Source: JBEKHT01 sp049511715 (GTDB lineage: Bacteria; Chloroflexota; Anaerolineae; Anaerolineales; RBG-16-64-43). Taken from it: 42,285 nt of DNA. Location of the stretch: NCBI GenBank assembly GCA_049511715.1, contig JBEKXU010000028.1, positions 1-42,285 of the forward strand, written 5' to 3'. The position numbers and the translations under genes were made by a program. Below, in pieces: positions 33,653 through 42,285 of the stretch. Position 1 is the first letter of the stretch. Every line of letters begins with the position of its first letter. The notes beneath the pieces are model-generated. The model was not told the origin of the DNA. It did not search any database and saw nothing but the letters and a program-made list of their open reading frames with translations.

Positions 33653-34339
33653 CTAGGACTCCGCCGGGGCGGGGGTTACCAGGAGCCCCTCGAGAACGAA
33701 TTCGATAACAAATTCGCGTGCCTGCGCCAGTTCCGCCGGGGAGGAAGGATCAAAGGTTGGCAAGTACATTTTGACCATGGGCAGGAGGGACAAGAACAAC
33801 GCGGGGAAGAAGAGTGCGCTGCTTAGCTGGAGGAAGAGGTTGGGGTTCGAGCGCAGCAACCCGGCGCTCTCTAGTTTTTCGAGAACTGGCGCAAACTGGT
33901 CGACGTCGTCGAAATCCCGCTGGGAGACGATCTTGGAAAAGGTCTGCCAGCCCTCGGCCATCTCCCACATGTAGATACGCAGGATGGTCGGGTGTTCCAG
34001 GAGATAGTCAAAATACCAGCCGACATACTCTCCCAGCAATGTTCTGATATGCTCAGAATCGAGCGCAGCCTCAGCCTTGCTTAGGGAGCCGAGGGCTTCG
34101 TTTTGCATGACGCGGGTCTGGTCGTCGGCCCGGCGAATCACCTCGTCATACAGCGCCAGCTTGTCGCCGAAATACTGGAAGATGAGGCTCTTGTTGTAGT
34201 GTGCCTGAGTCGCGATGGCATCAATGCGGGCGCCGTCAAAACCGTGTTCAGCAAACACCTTTTCGGCTGCGTCCAGGATGGCCGCCCGGGCACCTTCTGC
34301 GTCGTGCATCCTTCCGCGCTTGATTCCGGGCTCAGGCAT
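33653..34339 (-). CDS. TetR/AcrR-family transcriptional regulator
   Basis: A 228-residue dimeric repressor. The N-terminal helix-turn-helix spans about residues 15-62 (ARAAILDAAEKVFAEHGFDG, then ARIDAIATQAHYNKSLIFQYF), with the usual recognition-helix end YNKSLIFQYFGDK. The ligand domain has FDYLLEHPTILRIYMWEMAEG, frequently seen in regulators of this type (CecR/YbiH-like). AGGAGGGAGG lies six bases before the ATG. First gene of the exporter operon and preceded by a near-consensus promoter plus an inverted repeat, so self-repression relieved by an exported compound is likely. Inducer unknown. Confidence 0.93.
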   Translation of the reverse strand: MPEPGIKRGRMHDAEGARAAILDAAEKVFAEHGFDGARIDAIATQAHYNKSLIFQYFGDKLALYDEVIRRADDQTRVMQNEALGSLSKAEAALDSEHIRTLLGEYVGWYFDYLLEHPTILRIYMWEMAEGWQTFSKIVSQRDFDDVDQFAPVLEKLESAGLLRSNPNLFLQLSSALFFPALFLSLLPMVKMYLPTFDPSSPAELAQAREFVIEFVLEGLLVTPAPAES

Positions 34340-34352
34340 CGTTTCCTCCCTC

Positions 34353-34388
34353 CTAACCGTTCAGTTGCATTTCTAACTAACTGGTTAG
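34353..34388. promoter_or_regulatory. Operator-like inverted repeats between -10 and tetR start
   Basis: CTAACTAACTGGTTAG (34373-34388) is an imperfect palindrome (CTAAC/GTTAG ends) touching the -10 box. CTAACC at 34353 repeats the end word, so CTAACC...GGTTAG also brackets the whole element (11 of 14 arm positions pair). It occupies the transcription start region, the expected place for TetR autorepression. Binding is inferred. Confidence 0.55.
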
Positions 34389-34417
34389 ATCATAATTCGC
34401 AAATCCCTTGTTGTCAA
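34389..34417 (-). promoter_or_regulatory. Near-consensus promoter of the TetR-ABC exporter operon
   Basis: On the minus strand a perfect TTGACA (34417-34412), a 17-base spacer and TATGAT (34394-34389; five of six). It is the best promoter in the window. It drives tetR and, by tight spacing, the two permease and two ATPase genes. Confidence 0.85.
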
Positions 34418-34758
34418 CGGCTTTTCAGAGCCAGGAATCCCATCTGAGCCTTTTCGAGGTGGCTACCCAGCTTGTCCCTGACCCAAGGGATGTTTCTTGA
34501 GAAACGAGAGGCCGTCATGCTGAGTCGTTATGATTCCAGCTTCTCCAGGGCCGTTCTCCCGGGAGTCTTCCGAAATCTTCCATTCGGCCATGCAAGACTG
34601 AGGAGAGGTTCTTGCGCGATCCTCACGTCGCGGGATTCGCACCAGGGTGAAGGCCCCCAGAATCGCAGCCTACGTTGCCGTGTTGATAGGCCAACGCCTC
34701 GTGGTAGGGTGCTTCGGGAGCAATACATCGCCTACGATGGATCGCGCCGGAACCGACG
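34418..34758. other. Intergenic, about 340 bases
   Basis: Divergent region between tetR and the broken methyltransferase gene. TTGATA...TAGGGT with a 16-base spacer near 34682-34709 could be an old promoter of the latter. No gene seen. Confidence 0.35.
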
Positions 34759-35366
34759 ATGAGCGACTTGCCCTTTTGGCTCCTGCTCCCTGTTTTCTGG
34801 GGCGCCTTTGTCCTGGTTTGGCTGGTCGGCTGGATCTACAACCTGGTGACCGGTCCAGGCACTTTGAGGAGGTCCGCGTGTATGCCGGTCTGGGTTCTCG
34901 GGGACATCGTCGTCTACTTGATGATCCGCCTTGGGCTGCTGAGATCCCTGAATCTGATCGGCTTTTCTCCTTCGTGGGCAAAGATCATCGGGCTCTTCCT
35001 TCTGATCCCTTCCACGAGGCTAACGGTCTGGGCTCGCTTTTCTCTCGGGACGATGTGGTCCGCCTGGCCGGAAGCCAAAATGGCCACCAGCTTCGCACCC
35101 AAGGACCCTACCGGGTCACCCGCCATCCCATCTACACCGGTATCCTAGGGATGCTTCTGGGCTCCTTCCGCGTCAGGGGAATAGCGTACTAGATTCTGCT
35201 CGCTGTGGTCGACTTCGGCTTGGTTTGGTTCAAAGTTCCTGCGGAAGAGAAATTGATGCCGGAGACTTTCGGTGATCAATACCAGCGGTATCGGCGGGAC
35301 GTTCCCCAAATCCTTCCGGGAATGCAATTCTTGAAGAGAATCCATGGAAGCGACAAGGGGGAGTAG
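34759..35366 (+). pseudogene. Broken isoprenylcysteine carboxyl methyltransferase-like gene
   Basis: The first 108 codons (MSDLPFWLLLPVFWGAFVLV...) give four TM helices and the family segment FSLGTMWSAWPEAK, then the frame is lost. The next frame continues GHQLRTQGPYRVTRHPIYTG, the superfamily signature, and after a TAG at 35190-35192 the remainder reads ILLAVVDFGLVWFKVPAEEK and FGDQYQRYRRDVPQILPG. Adding one A to the A4 run at 35077-35080 would restore the frame exactly, so a homopolymer deletion (real, or a sequencing error) explains the shift; the in-frame TAG is a second lesion. Intact length would be about 202 residues. Confidence 0.8.
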
Positions 35367-35393
35367 TGGGAAACGGGTGCGGGACTTGGGTGA

Positions 35394-35890
35394 GAAAGGA
35401 CCAGGGGAACGGACAAATCTCTGTTCCAGGATGCCGATGCCGTGGATCAGCACCTGCGCGTCATAGGCCGGTGCTTCCGCGAGCCTGCGGGGAGGACAAG
35501 AGTCGCATCCGATTGAGCGCTCCCCAGATGCAGGCCTTGGCTGCTCTTGCCCAACCGTCGCACCAGGGTCAAGTCGGAATGACGATCCGCGGTCTCAGCG
35601 AGCCTATGAGGCTGGTCCAGAGCACCATTTCGGGCCTCGTCACCCGTCTGGAACGCAAGCGACTCCTCATACGCCGGCCTAACCCAGCGGACCACCGCTG
35701 TGCGCGCGTCATGCTGGCCGAAAGAGTGGAATCCTGCCTGGCGAAAGACGTATCGGAAAAGCGCTTAAGCCCTCTGGTCTCAGTGCTGCAGCAGGCCAGC
35801 CGCGGAGACGGGGCAAGGATCGTGGACGGCTTGACGATTCTCTCAAAGCTGCTCACAACTTCCTCACAGCCCACGGATCAGCCGTCTTGA
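35394..35890 (+). pseudogene. Frameshifted MarR-family regulator
   Basis: The C-terminal frame contains LSAPQMQALAALAQ, then LVQSTISGLVTRLERKRLLI and RRPNPADHRCARVML, a clear MarR winged helix including the 'RxxxxxDxR' wing. The expected N-terminal helix (DADAVDQHLRVIGRCFREPA) is present in another frame just upstream and runs into a stop near 35509. One indel between about 35490 and 35515 separates the halves; no good start codon is seen. Non-functional as it stands unless the sequence contains an error. It follows the broken methyltransferase gene by about 30 bases, suggesting that a two-gene unit decayed together. Confidence 0.65.
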
Positions 35891-36386
35891 CTCCCCGCCT
35901 TCTCTGGATTCCTGAAGAGGACCAGGCCCCGGCAAGTTTCGCCGTTGAGATCCTGGGGCCCTGGTTTCTGAGCCCCTCATCTCTTCCTCGGTTGGGCTCC
36001 TTTTCTTCGTTTCCCAAAGTCCTCAGCTCGCGAGTCTTCAAGCCGGTGGGGCGTTCCATCCTTAGGCGGCTGGTTAGGATGGGGGTCACCTCGTGGGTCG
36101 TCGGATCCAAGGGAATCCGATCCGCTCGTCAAAGGGACCCGTATTCGATATGGCATTCCTGGGCTGGCCGTCCATTCTGGGGGGTGAGAAGGCGAGCGGG
36201 TTGTCATCATGTCCCCGCCTGCGATCGGCAATGATCGAATTGCAAATGCCCAGGGATGGGCGCGTCCTTGAGCAGAGGTGATCTTGCTGATCCGGCGAAG
36301 GCGATAGGGGGGCCGGTGTGCGGGAGGTTCGATTCTCTGCGGGAGATTTCGGTGCCCTCTACAAGAACTATCCTGATTCCTTCCCC
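35891..36386. other. Intergenic, about 500 bases, nothing recognised
   Basis: It lies between the MarR remnant and the 3' end of the dioxygenase gene. No family-like frame, repeat or RNA gene. GGTTCGATT near 36325 resembles a tRNA T-loop, but no stem can be drawn. Confidence 0.4.
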
Positions 36387-37196
<810 letters not shown>

Positions 37197-37326
37197 CGTA
37201 GGAACCTTTCCGGTGTGGTGTTTCTCATGCGGGATTCGGAAGGCGCGTTGCTAGAGAATACTGATCTTGTTACCTCGGACCGCCACGCCCTTGGAGCTTG
37301 GCCACGCTTCGCCTGCTTGGCGATGA

Positions 37327-38547
37327 TTAGGCGGCGCGTGCGCGCTTGGCCAAGCGCCGCTGGGCCGGTCCAGACATCGCCAGGTAGCCGAGGGCGAGCA
37401 GGCACCCAAGGGCGAAGCAAGCGCCCCAGAGCGTACGCGGGCCAAACTGCTGGAAGATCCACCCGCCCAGGATCGGGCCAAGGAAGAACGAGAGACCAAC
37501 GGCTCCGCCGTATATTCCCTGGTATAGCCCACGCAGGTCCACCGGCGAAAGGTCGGCAACCACGGAAGGGGCGACGGTTGCGCCTGCGATCTCCCCTAGC
37601 GTCCAGACTGCAATCGTCAGGGCAAACACAGCCAGTGATGCGGCAAACGCGGTGAGGCCGTAGCCGATCCCCAGGAGCAATCCCGAGAGCGCGAGCGATG
37701 CGAAGCGCGGCCAACGCGTGAGAATATGGCTGGCCGGGATGCCCAGCAGCACGATCAGTGCGCCGTTGACGGCAATCGCCAGTCCATAAGCGTCCGGCCC
37801 GAGACCATGCAAGCGCATGTCCACCGGCAGGGTCACGTTGCCCTGCATATAGATGATCCCAAACCCGAGGGCCAGAGCCGCAAAGACCAACATCAGCGGC
37901 TCGCGCCCGAGCCGCGCAAGCCGGCCCTCTTCCCCCGTCCTGGCGCCCTCCTTAGCCCTCGACGGCCGAGTTTCGCGCACGCCCCAGAGCACGATCATCC
38001 CGAAGACAAATGTGGTCAGCGCATCGCCCAGGAACAGCAGGAAGTAGTTCCAGCGTGCCATCAACCCCGCGATCGCAGGGGCAAAGGCAAATCCGAGGTT
38101 GATCGCCCAATAGATGTAACCGTAAGCGCGAGGCCTGCCCTCGGCTGGAACGAGGTCGGCGACCATCGCGTTAACCGCCGGGCGGTACAAATCGGTGAAG
38201 AAGCCCTGTAGCAGCGTGAGCGGCCCGATCACTGTGAGCGGGCGTGCCAGGCCGAGCAGGATCATATTGACCGGCGCTATGAGGAAGCTGATCAGCATGA
38301 CGGGCCGCCGCCCGAGGCGGTCGGCCAGCTCGCCGCCGACCAGAGCAGCGCTGAACGATCCCGCACCAAAGAGAGAGACGACCAGCGCCGCCTGACCTAT
38401 AGAAAGCCCGCGCTGGCTGGTCAAATACAAGGTCAGGAACGGCACCACAAACCCGCCCAGGCGGTTGATGAAGGTGCCGATCCACAATAGCCAGAAAGTG
38501 TGCGGCAGGCCTAGGGCTTTGAGCCGGGATCGAAATGGGGTCCCCAT
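37327..38547 (-). CDS. Major facilitator superfamily transporter (MdtG/YdeE-like drug-efflux type)
   Basis: A 406-residue inner-membrane carrier with 12 predicted helices. The motif-A loop after helix 2 is GGELADRLGRRPVM, well conserved. The second-half equivalent is weak. FFTDLYRPAVNAMVADLVP before helix 5 and the charged central loop (TRPSRAKEGARTGEEGRL) are typical of single-component drug-efflux carriers. The ATG at 38547 has no visible Shine-Dalgarno sequence, while TGATACCAT (extended -10-like) lies about ten bases upstream, so the mRNA may be leaderless. Substrate unknown. Confidence 0.87.
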   Translation of the reverse strand: MGTPFRSRLKALGLPHTFWLLWIGTFINRLGGFVVPFLTLYLTSQRGLSIGQAALVVSLFGAGSFSAALVGGELADRLGRRPVMLISFLIAPVNMILLGLARPLTVIGPLTLLQGFFTDLYRPAVNAMVADLVPAEGRPRAYGYIYWAINLGFAFAPAIAGLMARWNYFLLFLGDALTTFVFGMIVLWGVRETRPSRAKEGARTGEEGRLARLGREPLMLVFAALALGFGIIYMQGNVTLPVDMRLHGLGPDAYGLAIAVNGALIVLLGIPASHILTRWPRFASLALSGLLLGIGYGLTAFAASLAVFALTIAVWTLGEIAGATVAPSVVADLSPVDLRGLYQGIYGGAVGLSFFLGPILGGWIFQQFGPRTLWGACFALGCLLALGYLAMSGPAQRRLAKRARAA

Positions 38548-39565
38548 CGGAAGTGGAATGGTATCACGGCAGTGAATGGGGCAGTAGGTTGAGACCAGGC
38601 ACTGTCCTGTGGAGCTTTCGCGGGCGTTCCGGAGGCCGACGCGACCTCCGGGCCCGCGATGTTGATTTCCCAGCGTCGGTCACGGGCGCATTTGCCCGCG
38701 GCGGCCGAGGGTTTACTTGGGCTTGTTCCCTGGAACCCTCAACTGGGCCACGCTCTGCGACTCAGGGCGCAATCCTTTGAGCACCCAAAACGCAATGACG
38801 CTTCCTCGCCTTAACTTCCTTGGTTTGAGTCCGCCGCCTGGAACACATTTTCCGGGGCCGAGTTTCGGCCTGGCCCGATGGAACATGTCGAGGTAGCTTT
38901 TGACCCTGAGATGCCGGCGGGTTTCCTTGACCGTCTATGGCTGAACGAGGCCATCTCTCCTCGCCCCCTGCAGGAAGTGCCCGGCGAGCGCGCTGGCTCC
39001 TGGAGCCCACTCGGCGTTGTACAAGGTTTCGATAGCCGGAGGCGCCTGCCAACGAGAACAGGCGAGAGCCTGCCGGGGGGGTGAAGAGCAGAATCTTCGC
39101 TTGGCGAGGGAGCACGATTCGCCGCTGCCCGAACAGTGGGTTCGGCTCGCCAGCCGGGGGCACCGCGAGATATGGAGGGAGCAACGAAATGGCAGGACAC
39201 CGGGGCAATGCCTTGGGACGAGTAGAATCCTTGGCATGATCTCCCCTTGAAGGGTGCAGACACGCAGGGCGTCCCAGCGGCGGATCGTCAGCCTCTGAGT
39301 CCGCTGGAGGCACAGATTGCAAACAGCCGGGAGGCGTCCAGGCACTGGGAGGGCGGGGCGCAGGGAACCCGAAGGACGGTCACGGGTTCTTCCTGGTAGC
39401 GGCAGTCAGGCTTCCCGGAGCGGCCTCGTACGCTGTCCGAGTGGATGTGGGTCGATGAGCGGGTCGGCGGGCTGTAGATTCCTGCACAGGCGCACGCCGC
39501 CAAGCGTTGGAAGGATACCGGGCATGTCCTGCAGGGTGGAACACAACGACGGAGAAAGGTGACCA
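38548..39565. other. About 1 kb without a recognisable gene
   Basis: Divergent region between the MFS gene and the beta-glucosidase gene. Frames up to 187 codons exist on the minus strand (around 38762-39322) but are basic, Pro/Arg/Ser-rich and family-less, as expected of GC-rich non-coding DNA. No repeat, RNA gene or convincing promoter found. Confidence 0.45.
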
Positions 39566-41833
39566 ATGGACCCGATTCAGGCAATCATGGAACAGTTGAC
39601 CCTGGAAGAAAAGGCCGCGCTGTGCACCGGCGCCACCGCCTGGACCACCACCCCGCTGGGGCGCCTGGGCGTTCCTGCAATTCGTGTCTCGGACGGGCCG
39701 CATGGCCTGCGCCGTGTTCCGGATGAGCCTTCGATGGCGCCCAGCAGCAAGCCGGCAACCTGTTTTCCAACGGCGTCCTGTTTGGCCTCCACCTGGGACA
39801 CAGGCTTGATTCATCAAATGGGGCAGGCATTGGCCGAGGAGGCCATCGCCTTAGACGTAGACGTGGTGCTAGGGCCAGGGGTCAACATGAAGCGTACGCC
39901 GCTTTGCGGCCGCAACTTCGAGTATTTCTCCGAAGATCCTTATCTGGCCGGAGAGCTGGCGGCCAGCCTTATCAACGGCGTGCAGAGTCGCGGCGTGGGC
40001 ACCTCGCTAAAGCACTATGCCGCCAACAACCAGGAATACCGGCGCATGACCATCAGTGCACAGGTGGACGAGCGCACCTTGCGGGAGATCTACCTGCCGG
40101 CCTTTGAGACCGCGGTCAAGAAGGGGAAACCTTGGACGGTCATGTGCGCGTACAACCGCCTCAACGGCACCTACGGCTCGGAAAACCGCGACCTGTTGAC
40201 GGAAATTCTCCGGCGGGAGTGGGGCTTTGAAGGGTTCGTGGTCTCCGACTGGAGCGCGGTCCATGATCGGGTCGCTGCCCTGCGGGCAGGGCTCGACCTG
40301 CAGATGCCCGGCCCCAGGGACCGCGACGTTCAAGCCGTAATTGAGGCCGTGCGGAGCGGACAACTCGATGAGGGGATCCTCGACGAGGCCGTCCGCCGTA
40401 TCCTGCGAATTGCCTTCCGAGCCGCGCGGAGGCCCAAGAGCGCCTCGTTTGATTTGGGTGCGCATCATGCTCTGGCGCGCAAGATTGCTGGAGGGGGGAT
40501 GGTCCTGCTCAAGAACAACGGCATTCTTCCCATGAAAAATATGCGCCAGATCGCCGTGATCGGGCGCGCCGCGCAAGAACCCTATTTCCAAGGCGGCGGC
40601 AGCTCGCACATCAACCCGACGCAGTTGGACGTACCCTTGGCGGAGCTGGAAAAAATGGCGGGCGGCGCCCGGATCACGTACCGTGAAGGCTACTCTTCCG
40701 ACGGCAGCGGCGGGCCTGCCTTGATTGCCGCCGCGGTCAATGCCGCACAGGGGGCTGAGGTGGCCTTGCTCTACATGGCCCCGCCGCCCTTTGCGGAAGC
40801 GGAGGGCTATGACCGGGCCGATATCGATCTGACGAACCACCAGGTCGCCTTGATCCAAGCCGTGACGGCCGTCCAACCCAAGGCGGTGGTCATCCTCAAC
40901 AACGGGTCGGCGGTGGCGATGAGCGCATGGCTCGGTGGCGCGGCCGCGGTGCTGGAGGCCTGGATGATGGGGCAGGCGGGGGGCGGGGCAATTGCCGAGG
41001 CGCTCTTCGGGCTGATTAACCCCTCGGGCAAGCTGCCCGAGACCTTCCCGCTCAAGCTGGCCGATACGCCTGCCTACCTCGACTATCCTGGAGACGGCGA
41101 GGTGGTGCGTTATGGCGAGGGCCTCTTCGTTGGCTATCGCTACTACGAAGCCCGGGAGCAGCCGGTGCTTTTCCCCTTTGGCCATGGCCTGAGCTACACG
41201 ACATTCGAATACAGGTCGCCCGAGGTTTCCAGCGATCTGTTTCGGGATGTAGAGGGCCTGACCGTCTCTGTGAGGGTGACGAACACGGGGCCCGTGAGGG
41301 GCGAAGAGGTTGTGCAAGTTTACGTGCATGATTGCACATCGGGCCTGATGCGGCCTCCCAAGGAATTGAAGGGCTTCGCCAAAGTGGAATTGCTGCCGGG
41401 TGAGACCAAGACGGTGGCCGTCTTTCTCGACGAGAGGGCCTTCGCCTACTATCACCCGGTCCACAAGCGGTGGATCACGGAGAATGGCGAATTCGATATC
41501 CTGATTGGCGCATCTTCGGCGGATATCCGTTGCAGGGTTCCAGTCACACTCAAATCGACACTCGCGCTGCCCTGCCTGCTGGACGGCTGGTCGACCGTTG
41601 GAGACTGGCTGCAAGACCCGCGCGGCAAGGCCGTCTTCGATCCGCTCTTCCGGGAGGTGATGGGGTCGCTCCGCCCCACCTTCGGTAGCAAAGAGGAAGG
41701 AGGGATCAGTGAGGAAACGATGACCTGCCTGCGGAATCTGCCGTTGCGCGATCTCCTCCGGCTGCCGGGCGTCGAGCTCCGCACATCCCCGGAGGATATA
41801 GTGGAGAGCCTGCTGGAGCAGGCGCGCAGCTAG
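39566..41833 (+). CDS. Glycoside hydrolase family 3 beta-glucosidase
   Basis: A 755-residue retaining glycosidase without a signal peptide. Domain order: GH3 N-terminal TIM barrel (about 1-290; RVSDGPHGLR, GRNFEYFSEDPYLAG, SLKHYAANNQE with Lys149-His150), with the nucleophile Asp228 in GFVVSDWSAVHD. The alpha/beta sandwich follows (about 310-520; VLLKNNGILPM, GGGSSHINP), then an Fn3-like domain (about 570-640; VSVRVTNTGPVRGEEVVQVY, PPKELKGFAKVEL). A helical tail (about 670-755) goes beyond the usual end. Start with GGAGAAAGG six bases upstream. It probably cleaves beta-glucosides or related oligosaccharides in the cytoplasm; no sugar transporter is adjacent. Confidence 0.94.
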   Translation: MDPIQAIMEQLTLEEKAALCTGATAWTTTPLGRLGVPAIRVSDGPHGLRRVPDEPSMAPSSKPATCFPTASCLASTWDTGLIHQMGQALAEEAIALDVDVVLGPGVNMKRTPLCGRNFEYFSEDPYLAGELAASLINGVQSRGVGTSLKHYAANNQEYRRMTISAQVDERTLREIYLPAFETAVKKGKPWTVMCAYNRLNGTYGSENRDLLTEILRREWGFEGFVVSDWSAVHDRVAALRAGLDLQMPGPRDRDVQAVIEAVRSGQLDEGILDEAVRRILRIAFRAARRPKSASFDLGAHHALARKIAGGGMVLLKNNGILPMKNMRQIAVIGRAAQEPYFQGGGSSHINPTQLDVPLAELEKMAGGARITYREGYSSDGSGGPALIAAAVNAAQGAEVALLYMAPPPFAEAEGYDRADIDLTNHQVALIQAVTAVQPKAVVILNNGSAVAMSAWLGGAAAVLEAWMMGQAGGGAIAEALFGLINPSGKLPETFPLKLADTPAYLDYPGDGEVVRYGEGLFVGYRYYEAREQPVLFPFGHGLSYTTFEYRSPEVSSDLFRDVEGLTVSVRVTNTGPVRGEEVVQVYVHDCTSGLMRPPKELKGFAKVELLPGETKTVAVFLDERAFAYYHPVHKRWITENGEFDILIGASSADIRCRVPVTLKSTLALPCLLDGWSTVGDWLQDPRGKAVFDPLFREVMGSLRPTFGSKEEGGISEETMTCLRNLPLRDLLRLPGVELRTSPEDIVESLLEQARS

Positions 41834-42167
41834 GTGCGCTGGTTCCGCGCAGAGCACCCTGACCGCAGGTGGCCACTTGAGGGCGTGCACGATCGGCCTC
41901 AATCCCGAGCTGAGCGACCCCGGACTCTTGGGAGTGGAATTCTGCGATCAAGCTCTGGGGCCGTGGCTTGCTGTCCGCTCGGTGCCCTCGCCAGACTAGT
42001 GCGAAAGGCTCCTTTGAGGTGCCTCCCTCTTGCTTTCCCTACGGACAGCGACCCTCGATAGTTCTCGTATTCCTATGCGGATTGTTGGAGGTGGGAAAAA
42101 GCCTTCCCCGGATTGCTCCCTCTTGCGGCCCGTGGATGTCTCGGGTCCATTGTGCCGGTCATGTCAC
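41834..42167. other. Intergenic, about 335 bases
   Basis: It lies between the beta-glucosidase stop and the likely end of the insertion sequence. A weak 5-bp hairpin (41835-41851) directly follows the stop. No gene seen. Confidence 0.4.
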
Positions 42168-42285
42168 TAGTGTTCCGTAAACGACATCAGACTTAGTCGC
42201 GTGTTGCTTTGTTGACGCGCTGCAGGATATCTTTTGAACTCTTGGTCCAGACAAACCGCTTTCCGGACTCATTCCAGTGATGGAT
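42168..42285 (-). mobile_element. IS630-family insertion sequence, transposase 3' end and one terminus (partial)
   Basis: The window ends inside the element. The transposase tail starts at 42193. The 25 bases beyond its stop, TAGTGTTCCGTAAACGACA from the TA at 42168-42169, look like the terminal inverted repeat next to a TA target site, as IS630/Tc1-type elements insert at TA. The other end and its matching repeat lie outside, so the exact boundary is inferred. Confidence 0.5.
42193..42285 (-). CDS. IS630-family transposase, C-terminal 30 residues
   Basis: The minus strand from the window edge to a TAA at 42195-42193 reads IHHWNESGKRFVWTKSSKDI, then LQRVNKATRD. The 'WNE...FVWTK..D.I' string is the conserved C-terminal end of IS630-type DDE transposases. 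The gene continues beyond the window, so completeness and activity cannot be judged. It is too short to be picked up by length-limited gene finding. Confidence 0.8.
   Translation of the reverse strand: MHHWNESGKRFVWTKSSKDILQRVNKATRD

Noticed and set aside
36320..36345. GGTTCGATT resembling a tRNA T-loop
   Set aside because: The flanking bases do not form a T-stem and no other tRNA arms are present.
38762..39322. 186-residue minus-strand frame in the gap before the beta-glucosidase gene
   Set aside because: Low-complexity Pro/Arg/Ser composition, no ribosome-binding site and no recognisable family; typical of stop-poor GC-rich DNA.
40007..41902. 631-residue open frame antisense to the beta-glucosidase gene
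   Set aside because: A shadow frame of a GC-rich gene; the plus-strand GH3 protein has complete motifs, while the antisense product is His/Arg/Gly-rich without family features.

Overview
This 42 kb window looks like bacterial chromosome, most likely from a GC-rich Chloroflexota (Anaerolineae-like) genome or metagenome bin. That placement is an inference. It rests on lipoproteins with a lipobox followed by a Pro/Thr/Val/Ala linker, a stand-alone methionine-synthase-reactivation-like protein, and the overall gene mix. There are no rRNA genes, tRNA genes, CRISPR arrays or phage modules. Coding density is low for a bacterium: many gaps of 350-1000 bases, several decayed genes, and the edge of an IS630-type insertion sequence at the right end.

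Layout. 1-3.6 kb: the 3' end of an amidase and two oligopeptide ABC permeases (dppB/dppC-like) with no ATPase genes after them, then about 1 kb of degraded sequence. This stretch is visibly less GC-rich than what follows. 3.6-4.6 kb: a ketopantoate-reductase-like gene. 4.8-9.2 kb (minus strand): a tightly packed five-gene metal-homeostasis operon. Its order is isoprenylcysteine-methyltransferase-like protein, DtxR/MntR regulator, NRAMP Mn/Fe importer, tandem-domain universal stress protein and CDF-like cation transporter. It sits behind two overlapping palindromes that look like DtxR-family operators. 9.9-13.1 kb: a Gly-rich lipoprotein, a two-TM zinc-ribbon protein and a lipoprotein of a local paralogous family. 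13.8-17.3 kb: a MetH-activation-domain protein, an MFS carrier and a quinone-oxidoreductase-like MDR protein. 17.6-18.2 kb: the second lipoprotein of the same family, with a textbook terminator. 18.4-20.8 kb (minus): an amidohydrolase-2/gamma-resorcylate-decarboxylase-like enzyme, OsmC peroxidase and thioredoxin. 21.2-24.4 kb: a Cu(I) P-type ATPase and a 59-residue YHS-domain protein, closed by a strong terminator. 25.0-29.1 kb (minus): a GT-C-type membrane glycosyltransferase-like protein, an Asp/Glu racemase plus GNAT pair, and a VTT/TVP38 membrane protein. 29.4-34.4 kb (minus): TetR regulator, two ABC-2 permeases and two ATPases (a split YbhFSR-type exporter) behind a near-consensus promoter with an operator-like repeat. 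34.8-35.9 kb: frameshifted remnants of a second isoprenylcysteine methyltransferase and a MarR regulator. 36.4-38.5 kb (minus): a DODA-type extradiol dioxygenase and an MFS transporter. 39.6-41.8 kb: a GH3 beta-glucosidase. 42.2 kb to the end: the C-terminus of an IS630-family transposase.

The best-supported functional units are the Mn/Fe operon (sensor, importer, putative exporter and stress protein under one operator), the CopA-YHS copper unit, the OsmC-thioredoxin pair, and the TetR-controlled drug-type ABC exporter. Starts were chosen from Shine-Dalgarno spacing, overlap with upstream stops and family N-termini; several differ from the longest open frame.
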